Part shown: positions 15,294 through 24,018 of the stretch, piece by piece
How the letters are laid out: every line of letters starts with the position of its first letter
Numbering within the stretch: position 1 is the first letter of the stretch
Assembly (NCBI GenBank): GCA_016871255.1
Contig: VFZH01000020.1
Location: forward strand, 1-38,086
Direction of reading: 5' to 3'
Length of the DNA: 38,086 nt
DNA from: Acidimicrobiia bacterium
GTDB taxonomy: Bacteria; Acidobacteriota; Vicinamibacteria; Vicinamibacterales; UBA2999
The notes under the pieces: model-generated
Told to the model about the DNA's origin: nothing
Database searches by the model: none
Seen by the model: only the letters and a program-made list of their open reading frames with translations
Program-made: the position numbers and the translations under genes

Positions 15294-17452
15294 TGCTCGA
15301 TCAACCGGCGCTGTGCGTTGACCGGCTCGCTGCCGGAGAGCCCGGGACGCGAGTACGCGCCGTATCGATCAAGGATCATCGCGGCCTGCGTGTCGTCCAG
15401 GTACGCCTGGAGCACCACATCGCGGACGTGGCGGCGGAGGTCGGGGTCGAGCACCGGACAGAGCGTCTCGACTCGGCGATCCAGGTTGCGCTCCATCAGG
15501 TCCGCGCTGCCGATGTACAGCTCGTCGTTGCCGCCGTTGAGGAACCAGAACGCGCGCGAGTGTTCGAGGAAGCGGCCCACGATCGAACGGACGTGGATGT
15601 GTTCGCTGATGTCAGGGATCCCCGGTCTCAGGCAGCAGATGCCGCGCGCGATGATGTCGATGCGGACGCCGGCCTGCGAGGCACGGTACAGCACGCGGAT
15701 CATCCGGTCGTCGGTGACGGCGTTCACCTTGATGATGATGTGCGCGGCCCGGCCCTGCTTCGCGTGCCCGGCCTCCCGCGTGATGAGCTCGGTGAGGCGC
15801 GTGCGCAGCCCGATCGGCGCCACCAGCAGGCGCCGGAACTCCCGCTGGTTCGAGTACCCGGTCAGGTGGTTGAACACCTCGGACACGTCCGCCACGATGT
15901 CGGGGTTGGCCGTGAAGAGGCCGATGTCCGTGTAGACCTTCGCCGTGGCCGCGTTGTAGTTGCCGGTGGCCGTGTGCACGTAGCGCTGGACGCCGTCCGG
16001 CTCCTGGCGGATGACGAGGCAGAGCTTCGCGTGCGTCTTGAGGCTCGCCCAGCCGTACACGACATGGACGCCGGCTTCCTCGAGCCGCCTCGCCCACACG
16101 ATGTTGTTGCGCTCGTCGAACCGCGCCTTCAGCTCCACGAGCACGGCCACCTGCTTGCCCGACTCGGCCGCCTCGATCAGCAGATCGACCAGGGGCGAGT
16201 CGTGGCCGATCCGGTACAGCGTCATCTTGATCGCGATGACGTGCGGATCCTTGACGGCGGCCCGCACGAACCCCACGACCGGGCTGAACGAGTCGTACGG
16301 GTGGTGCACCAGCTGATCCTGGTAGCGCAGCTCCTCGAACAGCCCCTCCGCGTCTTCGTCCGATCGCCAGAGCGCGTGCGGGGAGAACGGCGGGTCCTTG
16401 AGCTGGGGCCGGTGCAGGCGGGTCAGCTCCATCCAGTCGGCAAAGCCGAGAGGATCGCTCGTGCGCAGCACGACGTCGTCGGTCGTCTCGAAGTTCTCGA
16501 TGAGGATCTGCAGCACGCGCGAGGGCATGTCCGCCTGCACGCGCAGGAGCGAGAGCGCGCCGCGGCGGAGCTGTTTCAGGCTGCGATCGACCGTCTCCAG
16601 CAGGTCGTCGGCTTCGTCCTCTTCGACTTCGAGATCCGCGTCTCGGATCAGGCGGAACAGGTGCGCGCGCTTGATCTCCACCCCGTGAAACAGCTCGTGC
16701 AGGTTGTCGCGAATCACGTCCTCGATCAGTACGAACGTCTGGCCGGGGAGCGGGCTCAGCGACTCGGGAATCGGCATGAAGCGCGGGAGGACGTCCGGCA
16801 CCTTCACGCGCGCGAACTTGGTCCGGCCGCCGTGCCGCACGACGACCGCGAAGTTCTTGCTCCGGTTCGACATGAAGGGGAACGGGTGCCCTGGATCGAA
16901 GGCCAGCGGGGTCAGCACCGGGCTGATGTCGCGGGCGAAGCGGCCCGCCAGGTGTTCGCGGAGTCCGGGCGTCCACGCGTCCCGGTCCAGCACGTGAACC
17001 CCCTCCTCGGCGAGCTGCCGCCGGAGGTCGCGCCAGACCGACGCCATCCCCTCGAACATCTTCGACGCCCGCGTTCGCACGGCCGCCAGCTGCTCGTCGG
17101 TGCTCATGCCGTCCGGCGCGATGTCTTCCACGCCCGCCTTGAGCTTCTTGGACGTGGTGGCCACCCGGATCATGAAGAACTCGTCGAGGTTGCTCCCGAC
17201 GATCGCCAGGAACTTCACCCGCTCCAGCAGCGGGTGCAGCGGATCGCGGGCCTGCTCGAGCACGCGCTCGTTGAACTCCAGCCAGCTCAGCTCCCGGTTG
17301 ATGTACAGCGCCGGGTTCTTCAGATCTTCCGGGTCGAACGTCGGCTGTGGCGGGGGTACGCGGCGCAGAACCGACCGGCTTCCTGCCCGACCTGATCCCC
17401 TGGGGCGTTCGCCCCCGGAGTCAGCGCTCGCGGTCTCGGGTGATTGGTCCAT
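15272..17452 (-). CDS. ppk1: Polyphosphate kinase 1
   Basis: Catalyses reversible transfer of the ATP gamma-phosphate onto polyphosphate. The 726-residue length is normal for PPK1. N-terminal domain: ALYINRELSWLEFNERVL and GSNLDEFFMIRV. Middle: YDSFSPVVGFVRAA, KMTLYRIG and VELKARFDERNNI. The phosphorylated histidine is His474 in LKTHAKLCL, followed by YVHTATGNYN and TDIGLFT. The second conserved histidine is His631 in GRFLEHSR, and LYIGSADLMERNLDRRVE is near the C-terminus, so the enzyme looks intact. The first 40 residues are Ser/Gly/Arg-rich and poorly conserved. No ppx or pho genes are adjacent. TAGGAT lies 12 nt before ATG, suggesting a very short leader. Palindromic repeat cluster B is 70 bp upstream. 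Confidence 0.96.
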   Translation of the reverse strand: MDQSPETASADSGGERPRGSGRAGSRSVLRRVPPPQPTFDPEDLKNPALYINRELSWLEFNERVLEQARDPLHPLLERVKFLAIVGSNLDEFFMIRVATTSKKLKAGVEDIAPDGMSTDEQLAAVRTRASKMFEGMASVWRDLRRQLAEEGVHVLDRDAWTPGLREHLAGRFARDISPVLTPLAFDPGHPFPFMSNRSKNFAVVVRHGGRTKFARVKVPDVLPRFMPIPESLSPLPGQTFVLIEDVIRDNLHELFHGVEIKRAHLFRLIRDADLEVEEDEADDLLETVDRSLKQLRRGALSLLRVQADMPSRVLQILIENFETTDDVVLRTSDPLGFADWMELTRLHRPQLKDPPFSPHALWRSDEDAEGLFEELRYQDQLVHHPYDSFSPVVGFVRAAVKDPHVIAIKMTLYRIGHDSPLVDLLIEAAESGKQVAVLVELKARFDERNNIVWARRLEEAGVHVVYGWASLKTHAKLCLVIRQEPDGVQRYVHTATGNYNAATAKVYTDIGLFTANPDIVADVSEVFNHLTGYSNQREFRRLLVAPIGLRTRLTELITREAGHAKQGRAAHIIIKVNAVTDDRMIRVLYRASQAGVRIDIIARGICCLRPGIPDISEHIHVRSIVGRFLEHSRAFWFLNGGNDELYIGSADLMERNLDRRVETLCPVLDPDLRRHVRDVVLQAYLDDTQAAMILDRYGAYSRPGLSGSEPVNAQRRLIEHYSQARE

Positions 17453-17521
17453 GGGAAAGCCGCGATCCTATCAGACCCGTGTAAACACCAGCCCGGACTG
17501 GAGATCCACCCGGAGATCCAC

Positions 17522-17545
17522 GGGGTCAGACCCGGGTCTGACCCC
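17522..17545. repeat. Palindromic repeat cluster B: two GGGTCwGACCC units
   Basis: A perfect 24-bp palindrome made of two 11-bp units (central A, then T) plus one flanking G and C. It lies about 70 bp upstream of the ppk1 start and 95 bp from cluster C. Confidence 0.8.
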
Positions 17546-17640
17546 GAGACGGCCGGTAAACCACAAGGAATGGTGGTGACGTGATCTGCCGGGGCCTTCT
17601 CTGGTAGTAATGGTCGCGCTTCGCGTGTGACGGACTATTC

Positions 17641-17675
17641 GGGGTCTGACCCGGGTCTGACCCGGGTCAGACCCC
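17641..17675. repeat. Palindromic repeat cluster C: three GGGTCwGACCC units
   Basis: Three tandem units (central bases T, T, A), ending 12 bp beyond the stop codon of the second PQQ-type propeller gene. Together with cluster B it brackets a 95-bp spacer (17546-17640) in which I see no gene. Confidence 0.8.
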
Positions 17676-17687
17676 TGGATGGGACGA

Positions 17688-18953
17688 TTAGCTCGACTTC
17701 TGGCGGCGCCCGATGACCCACAGGTGGTCAGCGGTCCGGAGGAAGATCTGGCCGTCGGAGATGGCGGGCGAGCTGAGCGTGTACTCGCCGAGATCGTTCT
17801 CGGCCAGGACCCTGAACGCGGGGCCGGCCTCGAACACGCTCGTCACGCCGTCCTCGCTGGTCACGTAGATCCGGCCGCCGGCCAGCACGGGTGATGAGCT
17901 GTACGTGCCTGACGCCAGTCGCCGAGGGCCGTACACCGGCTCCCCGGTCCGCGCGTCCAGGCACCAGACGACTCCGTTGTCCCGCACGACATACACCCGC
18001 GTCCCGTCGCTGACCGGCGTCGGCACGTCCGGTCCGTTGTCGGTCGACCATACCCGGTGCGTGCGGGTAACGTCCCCGCGCCCGCCGTGGCGAATCGCCA
18101 GCATCGGCCGCTCGCGCGTCGGCGCCACGATGAGGTCGCCCACCACGACGGGAGACGCCACGATCCGGTAGCTCCCGTTGTCGCGGGGATTCAACCCGCC
18201 TGCCCGCCAAAGTTCCCGCCCGGTGGCAGGGTCGTGCCCGGTGACGACATCACCTCCCGTAACCACGATCTCGCGGCGAGTGCCGATCCGGACGAGGGCC
18301 GGCGTCGTGTACGCGTCGGGCGACTCGCGACGGGCATTCGTCGGCCGCTCCACCCGCCACGCGGTCCGTCCCGTCGTGCCGTCGATCTTGAGGACGTAGG
18401 AGGGGTCGTCGGTCAACATCCCATGCAGCACCTGCACGTACAGCACACCCTCGTGCAGCAACGGCGACGAGGCGTAACCCCACTGCAAGCCGAACGCGCC
18501 GTAGTCGGCCTGGATGTCCCGTGACCACAGCTCGCGCCCCGAGTAGTCGAACGCCGCCAGCCTGCCGGTACCCGTCATCACCCACACCCGGCGGCCGTCG
18601 GTCACCGGCGATGGGGACGACATGTTCTGCTTCCGCTCGCGGCGGTTGCCGACCCCGAGGGGGCGCTTCCACACGACGGCACCCGTGTCACGGTTCACGG
18701 CCCACAGCGCCAGCGCGCTGCCGTCCGCGACGCTCAGGAAGACGTGGTCGCCCCACACGATCGGAGTGGCACCGCTCCAGCTCGGCAGCGCCAGCTTCCA
18801 GGTGACGTTGGTTCGCGTGTCCCAGCTGGTGGGCACGCCGCGCTCGTCGGTCGTGCCATCCAGGGCTGGCCCCCGCCACTGTGGCCAGTTCGCTGCGCCG
18901 GTCGTGGCAGCGAACGCGCAGGCGGCAAGGAGCGTGGCAAGCAGTGGTCTCAC
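17688..18953 (-). CDS. Secreted PQQ-type beta-propeller protein
   Basis: A 421-residue exported propeller. The signal peptide is LLATLLAACAFAATTGA. It is followed directly by ANWPQWRGPALDGTT, the usual opening of this secreted family, and GVPTSWDTRTNVTWKLALP. Repeated blades contain NRDTGAVVWKRPLG, YSGRELWSRDI, DPATGRELWRAGGL and DARTGEPVYGP. Unlike the 13789-14937 protein it is longer and has more irregular blades, including a loop NRRERKQNMSSPSPV. No enzyme motif is visible; the function is unknown. The GTG start at 18953 has GGAG about 5 nt upstream. The gene follows the thrombospondin/FIMAH gene on the same strand, but 194 bp and a strong hairpin separate them, so it probably has its own promoter. 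Confidence 0.88.
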   Translation of the reverse strand: MRPLLATLLAACAFAATTGAANWPQWRGPALDGTTDERGVPTSWDTRTNVTWKLALPSWSGATPIVWGDHVFLSVADGSALALWAVNRDTGAVVWKRPLGVGNRRERKQNMSSPSPVTDGRRVWVMTGTGRLAAFDYSGRELWSRDIQADYGAFGLQWGYASSPLLHEGVLYVQVLHGMLTDDPSYVLKIDGTTGRTAWRVERPTNARRESPDAYTTPALVRIGTRREIVVTGGDVVTGHDPATGRELWRAGGLNPRDNGSYRIVASPVVVGDLIVAPTRERPMLAIRHGGRGDVTRTHRVWSTDNGPDVPTPVSDGTRVYVVRDNGVVWCLDARTGEPVYGPRRLASGTYSSSPVLAGGRIYVTSEDGVTSVFEAGPAFRVLAENDLGEYTLSSPAISDGQIFLRTADHLWVIGRRQKSS

Positions 18954-19101
18954 GGGTCTCCAGTCACGGAAGGACGGCTCGCCGTATTGTCGCAGAGAGG
19001 ATGCGGTACGCGATGCGCGGCCCAGGGTGCTCCCGGAGAGCGACGCTCGTGTGGGCAGAAGCGGCCGGAGAAGAACCGGGCGGCACGACGCCGCCGCGAG
19101 C

Positions 19102-19131
19102 GCGCGGTGGAACCGGCCGGTCCCACCGCGC
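19102..19131 (-). terminator. Strong cruciform hairpin after the TSP3/FIMAH gene
   Basis: GCGCGGTGG pairs perfectly with CCACCGCGC. After one A-C mismatch, ACCGG/CCGGT extends the stem. It lies 15 nt beyond the stop codon on the minus strand and lacks a U-tract. Its design (GC stem with a single A-C mismatch) matches the hairpin after the cyclase-family gene. Confidence 0.5.
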
Positions 19132-19146
19132 CCGTGACTTCCGGGA

Positions 19147-20466
19147 TCAGAGCAGCGCGAGCACGGCGGCGATCAACGCCGCCGCATCCGCAGGACTGAT
19201 GCTCTTGCCCGTCTGCGCGTGCACCTGGTTGATGAAAGCCCGTGCGGCTCCCGATGCGGCCTGCTGATTGCCGCGTGCGAGCGCCGCTTCGATCTGGTCA
19301 ATCTTCGAGATCAGCGCCTTGGCGATTCCGGGCTTGGAGACGGAGGCCGTCACAGCCGCCCGGAGCGCCGCAATCGGGTCGGTGGCGTCATTCGGGTCAC
19401 ACGCAGCGCCCAGTCCGTCGCCGTCGGCGTCTGTCTGGTCCGGGTTGGACATGCTCGGGCAGTTGTCGTCGCCGTCGTCGATGCCGTCGCCGTCACGGTC
19501 CGGGTCCACGCAGTCGGGCCGGCCGTCTGCGTCGAGGTCGGCGGCCAGCGATACCGCGCTCAGCGGATCGGAGCCGCACGCGACCTCGTCCTCGTTGCTC
19601 TGTCCATCCGCGTCGGCGTCCCCGTCGCACACGTCACCCAGGCCGTCGCCGTCGAGATCCTCCTGACCCGGGTTGGGAGTCGCGGGGCAGTTGTCGGTGG
19701 CATCCGGCACGCCGTCGCCATCGCCGTCCGGCCCGCAGGCGCCCGGAACGGAGAAGTTGTCGATTGCGGTGCTGACCCCGGCCCACTCCGACCACACGAT
19801 CGCCTGGACGGCGTTGAAGGAAGGAATCACCACTCGTTCAGCCGGGCTGAGCTCGAGCTGGCCGATCGTCGTCTCGATGCTGTTGCGGGTGATGGTGGCG
19901 ACGTAGGTGTGACCGATCCGCTTTAGCGCCAGCCTGCCGGGCGCGTTGGCCAGGCCAGCCGTCCCCTGGCTGTTGATGTCGAGCACATCCGTGTTGCGCA
20001 CGATCGTGGCCACGCCGTTGACCACCTTGCCGAAGATCCAGAAGCGGGCCAGGGGCCCGGGGAACGCGTCGAGCGTGTCGTGCACGAAGACGTAGTTCGC
20101 CGCGTCTCGGTAAAGGAACAGGCCGTGACGCCAACTCGTTCCGGACGAGAGCAGCGCCTCGAAATCGGCGCTCCACTCACCGTCCCCGTCCGGGGCCCCA
20201 GGATGGTTGAGTATCCCCATCGAGCCCCGGCCGCCGCAGAAGCCGGTCCCGCCCGAGACGTGCGCGCGTCCGCCGGTCAGGCTGAGTGCGGCTGGCGCGT
20301 AGCATCCGGTGGATGGGTAGAGAGAGGTCGGGGCGGGGTACGACAGCGGACCCAGGGTGGCGTCGTCGAAGTCGATCGTCTCCAGGCAGGCGTCCCCTCG
20401 GACCTGAGAGGTCGAAACCACGAGCGCGAGCAGGAGGATCAGGAGAGCGCGTATTCGGCTGAGCAT
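19147..20466 (-). CDS. Secreted protein: LamG-like domain, thrombospondin type 3 repeats, FIMAH domain
   Basis: A 439-residue exported protein. The signal peptide is RIRALLILLLALVVSTSQVRG. Residues about 25-240 form a beta-rich region (ETIDFDDATLGP, NAPGRLALKRIGHTYVATI) like a concanavalin/LamG sandwich. Residues about 245-360 contain Asp-rich thrombospondin type 3 repeats, for example DGDGVPDATDNCPATPNPGQ and DRDGDGIDDGDDNCP, which bind calcium. The last about 75 residues, ending with AFINQVHAQTGKSISPADAA, match the FIMAH domain, common at the C-termini of acidobacterial surface proteins. It is probably cell-surface or secreted, with a carbohydrate- or protein-binding role. The ORF track starts at 20622; ATG 20466 is better because GAGGAG lies 6 nt upstream and the signal peptide begins there. 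Confidence 0.85.
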   Translation of the reverse strand: MLSRIRALLILLLALVVSTSQVRGDACLETIDFDDATLGPLSYPAPTSLYPSTGCYAPAALSLTGGRAHVSGGTGFCGGRGSMGILNHPGAPDGDGEWSADFEALLSSGTSWRHGLFLYRDAANYVFVHDTLDAFPGPLARFWIFGKVVNGVATIVRNTDVLDINSQGTAGLANAPGRLALKRIGHTYVATITRNSIETTIGQLELSPAERVVIPSFNAVQAIVWSEWAGVSTAIDNFSVPGACGPDGDGDGVPDATDNCPATPNPGQEDLDGDGLGDVCDGDADADGQSNEDEVACGSDPLSAVSLAADLDADGRPDCVDPDRDGDGIDDGDDNCPSMSNPDQTDADGDGLGAACDPNDATDPIAALRAAVTASVSKPGIAKALISKIDQIEAALARGNQQAASGAARAFINQVHAQTGKSISPADAAALIAAVLALL

Positions 20467-20539
20467 GTGGTGCTCCTCGAAAAGTGGTGGCGACAGCGCA
20501 ATTCCGCGCGAAGCCGATGGGCAGGCCGAGCAATAGCCT

Positions 20540-20574
20540 TGCCAGCCGCTGGCAGGGGATTTCGGGCAATTGCC
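20540..20574. promoter_or_regulatory. Two adjacent palindromes upstream of the TSP3/FIMAH gene
   Basis: TGCCAGC-C-GCTGGCA (20540-20554) and GGCAATTGCC (20565-20574) are perfect inverted repeats 10 bp apart. They lie about 75-110 bp upstream of ATG 20466 and 80-110 bp downstream of the permease stop. They could be operators for the former or 3'-end structures for the latter; no regulator gene is near. Confidence 0.3.
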
Positions 20575-20652
20575 GCGCGCGCGTTCGGACCGGTCAGATG
20601 CCGGGCAGACGGATGTCATCAACCCTGCGGTCTTGGCAGGAATTTTTCGAGG

Positions 20653-23600
20653 CTACTCGTTCTTCAGGGCGGGCAGCAGATCCGAGGTGGCCACGGCCCG
20701 CGTGGCCAGAAGGGTGGACAGCACCCCGCTGACGAGCACGGCGGCCAGCAGCCCCAGCGTGTCGGCGATCGGCAGCCCCTCGCCGCGCTCGGCGTAGGCC
20801 GGGCCGATCGCGATCAGCGCGCACACCAGGCCGAGCGCCAGCCCGCAGGCCAGCAGGAACACGCTCTCCGCCACCACCGCCACGACGAGGTGTCCGCGGC
20901 GGTAGCCGGTCGCCCGCAGCAGCGCCATCTCGCGGCGCCGCTCCAGCACGTTGCGGAGCAGGACCGTGCCCAGCCCGAACGTGCCCAGGATCAGCCCGAG
21001 CCCACCGAGGGCCTGGAACGTGCTGAGGTAGGTGTTCTCCACCCGGTGAAACGACGCCAGCCGCTCGACGGTCGACTGCACGTCCATGCCGTAGTCCTCG
21101 AGTCGATCCTCGATGGTGGCGGCGGTCTCGGCTGCGTCGGCGCCCTCGCCGCCGGACATCAGGAAGACGCGGAACCCTTCGTGGCGCGGGAACCACTTCG
21201 TGAACTGCGCATCGCTCATGACCAGCTCCGACTGGAGCACCGAGTCGCGCAGGGCCCCGACGACGCGCAGGCGCAGCGGCTCACCGTCCGGCCCGTCGAT
21301 TACCACGTCGTCGCCGACCGACAGGTGCAGCGCGTAGGTCAGCGACGTGGCGTCGCCGATGACCGGAATCGTGCGCTCGTCGAACGAGTGGTGCAGCAGC
21401 AGCCAGGGGTTCTGGCGCTCGGCGTCGGTATCGGCCAGCGTGGTGCCGAACGTGAACCGCCCCTCGGCGATGAAGTCGTCGGTGGCGCCCAGCAGACGGG
21501 GATTGCGGGGCTGGTACAGGTTGGCGCAGCTCGCGTCGTCACCGGGCCGCAGGCGGAAGCGCGCGACGTCCAGCGCATCGATGCCCACGAGCGCCAGCGC
21601 GTCACGTCCCGCATCGGTGCCGGGGTCGTGCATCAGCGGCACGAGCGATTCGCCGATCAGGGCGTAGCCGCCGGTGCCCGACGCCCGATCCTCCTGGTTC
21701 CCGACGGAGAGCCGGAACGCGCCGACCGAGACGATCAGGAACGACGCTGCGGCGATGAGCGCGGCTGACAGCACGCTCCGGGAGGGCCGGTAGCGGGCGT
21801 TGCGGATGCCGAAGCGCACCAGCGGCAGCGTGCCCGTGGTGAACGGCGCGCGCGACGTGCCGCGCAGCCAGAGGACGAGACCGGCCAGCCCTGCGATGAG
21901 CAGCAGGGCGCCAGAGCCGAAGAAGCCCGCCACGGCGGGCAGCCAGCCGGCGGCCGTGACGGCCACCAGCGCGGCGGCCAGCACCGCTGCTCCGAGTGCA
22001 GACAGCCTGGCCCCACGCGCGTCGCCCGGAGACGACCCGGCGTCCAGCCATGACCCCGCCATCAGCGCGCGCGTGGAGGCACGGGTGATCGCCCGCAGGC
22101 TCCACAGCACGCACACCACGGCCGCGACGACGCCGCCCGCGGCTCCGATGGCAAGCGGCAGGACGGCGACGTGCACCTGCAGTTCCGTCGTGCCGACGGC
22201 CCCGACCCAGACGGTCCTGAGCGCCAGCATCACCAGCGCCGAATAGCCCACCGCGCCCGCCAGACCTGCCATGGCTCCGGCGGACGCCACCGCGAGCCCC
22301 TCGAGCAGGAACACCCGGGCGATCGTGGGCGGCGCGTAGCCCAGCGCGCCGAGCACGCCGATTTCCGCCGCACGCTGCTCCACGCCCAGCCGGAAGAACA
22401 GCACCGCGAGCAGCAGGCTGGCCACGACGACGAAGAAGCTGAAGTAGGTGAAGTACTCGCCGAAGTCGGTCGTGCCCTCGGATGCGGCCAGCGCGTCCGC
22501 GCGCACCGGAACGGCGCGGAACTCCCCGAGCGAGGCGGGCAGCCGTTCGACGAGCGCGGCGTCGAGCGCGGTGAACAGCACGTCGGGCGAGCCAGCCGTT
22601 CCCTCGGCCGGGCGGGTCGCACGGACGGACGTCACCTTTCCGTAGCGCGAGCTCCACAGGCGCTGACCGTCCTCGATGGTGATGAACGCCTTCGGTGCGG
22701 TGCGGTAGTCGTCCCAGAAGTCCTCGTCCTTCTGACGGATGCGCCGCAGATCGACGGGGAACGGGGGATCCCAGTCGGCCATCGCGTCGGTCGTGGACAC
22801 CCCCGGATACTCCGGCGTGAGGTCCCGATCCACCGCCAGCCCCTGCATGGGGATCACGCCGGCCATGGCGAACGCGGCCGAGCCGCTCGTGAGCCCGTCG
22901 GCGTCGGACCACAGGTAGTAGTCAAGTACGACTTCGGCACCGACCTCCGCGCCGAGGTCGTCGGCGGCCCACTGCGACAGCCAGATCGGCGGCGGCCCCT
23001 GCGGCGCAGGTGCCGGGCCCGAAACGGCTTCACGTTCGATGACCTCGCGCGGCAGGGCCGACACGAGCGAATACGGGACCTCGCGACCGTTCGCGCCGAT
23101 CGTGTTCGCCAGGTACGTGAGCACGGGCACCGGCTCGGCGCCGGCCGCCCGAACGGCGTCCGTCACCGCGCCGGCGATCGGGTCGGTCAGGTAGCCCGCG
23201 TCGCTCTCGACGATCGGAGTGCCATCGGGTACCTGTCGCAGGCGGACGCCGATGTCCTCGCGCTGGACTTCGGCTTCGACCAGGCGTGCCAGCGCGTCCG
23301 CAGCCGTGGCGTCGGGGGTGCGGCTCGCCGCGAGCATCAGGTTGGCGCGCGAGCCGACCTCCACCTCCTCCTGCAGTTGCGACAGGGGCACGAAGATCGT
23401 GCGGGCCGTGCCCTGCCGCGGGCTGGGCGAGAACTCGCCCGCCTCGGCCCGCGTCAGCACGCGCCCTACCGTGACGCGCATGGCGGTGCCCGGCTCATCC
23501 CGGCGGCCCTGCAGCACGCCGGAAGGAATGGCCGATGGCTTCTGGATGCGGAGCAGCAGCGTGTCGCCGTCCGCCGCGCCGAACTCCTCGGCCAGCGCCG

Positions 23601-24018
23601 TGTTGATGAAGGCGCCCCGGCCCTCCGGTCCGGTCAGGCCCTCCACACCGTGCAGCCGCCAGAAGCGATCGTCCACCCCGAACACCTGCACGCCTCCCGC
23701 GCGCCGCCCGCTCGGCTCGTGCGACACCACCCCTTCGAGCGCCAGAGCTGGCGCCACGTCCGTCCAGGCATCGCCGAATCCCGAAGCCTCCTGCACACGC
23801 GCGGCGAGCCCCTCGGTGAACAGGGACGTGGCGGTCACCACGTGGTCCGCCCGTCCGAGCCGCGAGAGGGCCAGATCGCGGAGGCTGGCGCGGACCGATT
23901 CGCCGACGACCAGGGCGCCGGACAGCGTGGAGACGGCGATGGCGACGCCCGCACCGACGGCGAGGTTGGTCCGCCAGAAGTACCGGAGACCGCGCGCCGC
24001 GAGGGTCTGGAAGGTCAT
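20653..24018 (-). CDS. ABC transporter permease with two FtsX domains (MacB/LolC-like)
   Basis: An unusually long permease of 1121 residues; double-FtsX permeases are more often about 800-850. An N-terminal segment (TNLAVGAGVAIAVSTLSGALVVG) leads into a large periplasmic domain (about 40-500). The first FtsX block follows (FSFFVVVASLLLAVLFFRLGV, then QRAAEIGVLGALGYAPPTIA). Middle helices lie at LGAAVLAAALVAVTAAGWLP and SALIAAASFLIVSVGAF, followed by a second periplasmic domain. The C-terminal FtsX block has EMALLRATGYRRGHLVVAVV and ends VATSDLLPALKNE. Such permeases extract lipids or lipoproteins, export peptides or act as mechanotransmitters. Its start overlaps the ATPase stop by 4 nt, so the two are translationally coupled. 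Confidence 0.88.
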   Translation of the reverse strand: MTFQTLAARGLRYFWRTNLAVGAGVAIAVSTLSGALVVGESVRASLRDLALSRLGRADHVVTATSLFTEGLAARVQEASGFGDAWTDVAPALALEGVVSHEPSGRRAGGVQVFGVDDRFWRLHGVEGLTGPEGRGAFINTALAEEFGAADGDTLLLRIQKPSAIPSGVLQGRRDEPGTAMRVTVGRVLTRAEAGEFSPSPRQGTARTIFVPLSQLQEEVEVGSRANLMLAASRTPDATAADALARLVEAEVQREDIGVRLRQVPDGTPIVESDAGYLTDPIAGAVTDAVRAAGAEPVPVLTYLANTIGANGREVPYSLVSALPREVIEREAVSGPAPAPQGPPPIWLSQWAADDLGAEVGAEVVLDYYLWSDADGLTSGSAAFAMAGVIPMQGLAVDRDLTPEYPGVSTTDAMADWDPPFPVDLRRIRQKDEDFWDDYRTAPKAFITIEDGQRLWSSRYGKVTSVRATRPAEGTAGSPDVLFTALDAALVERLPASLGEFRAVPVRADALAASEGTTDFGEYFTYFSFFVVVASLLLAVLFFRLGVEQRAAEIGVLGALGYAPPTIARVFLLEGLAVASAGAMAGLAGAVGYSALVMLALRTVWVGAVGTTELQVHVAVLPLAIGAAGGVVAAVVCVLWSLRAITRASTRALMAGSWLDAGSSPGDARGARLSALGAAVLAAALVAVTAAGWLPAVAGFFGSGALLLIAGLAGLVLWLRGTSRAPFTTGTLPLVRFGIRNARYRPSRSVLSAALIAAASFLIVSVGAFRLSVGNQEDRASGTGGYALIGESLVPLMHDPGTDAGRDALALVGIDALDVARFRLRPGDDASCANLYQPRNPRLLGATDDFIAEGRFTFGTTLADTDAERQNPWLLLHHSFDERTIPVIGDATSLTYALHLSVGDDVVIDGPDGEPLRLRVVGALRDSVLQSELVMSDAQFTKWFPRHEGFRVFLMSGGEGADAAETAATIEDRLEDYGMDVQSTVERLASFHRVENTYLSTFQALGGLGLILGTFGLGTVLLRNVLERRREMALLRATGYRRGHLVVAVVAESVFLLACGLALGLVCALIAIGPAYAERGEGLPIADTLGLLAAVLVSGVLSTLLATRAVATSDLLPALKNE

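Noticed and set aside
13789-18953. The two PQQ-type propellers as quinoprotein alcohol dehydrogenases partnered with the nearby iron-type dehydrogenase
   Set aside because: No PQQ-dehydrogenase catalytic motifs or cytochrome domain are visible, and the iron-type enzyme uses NAD(P); adjacency alone is not enough.
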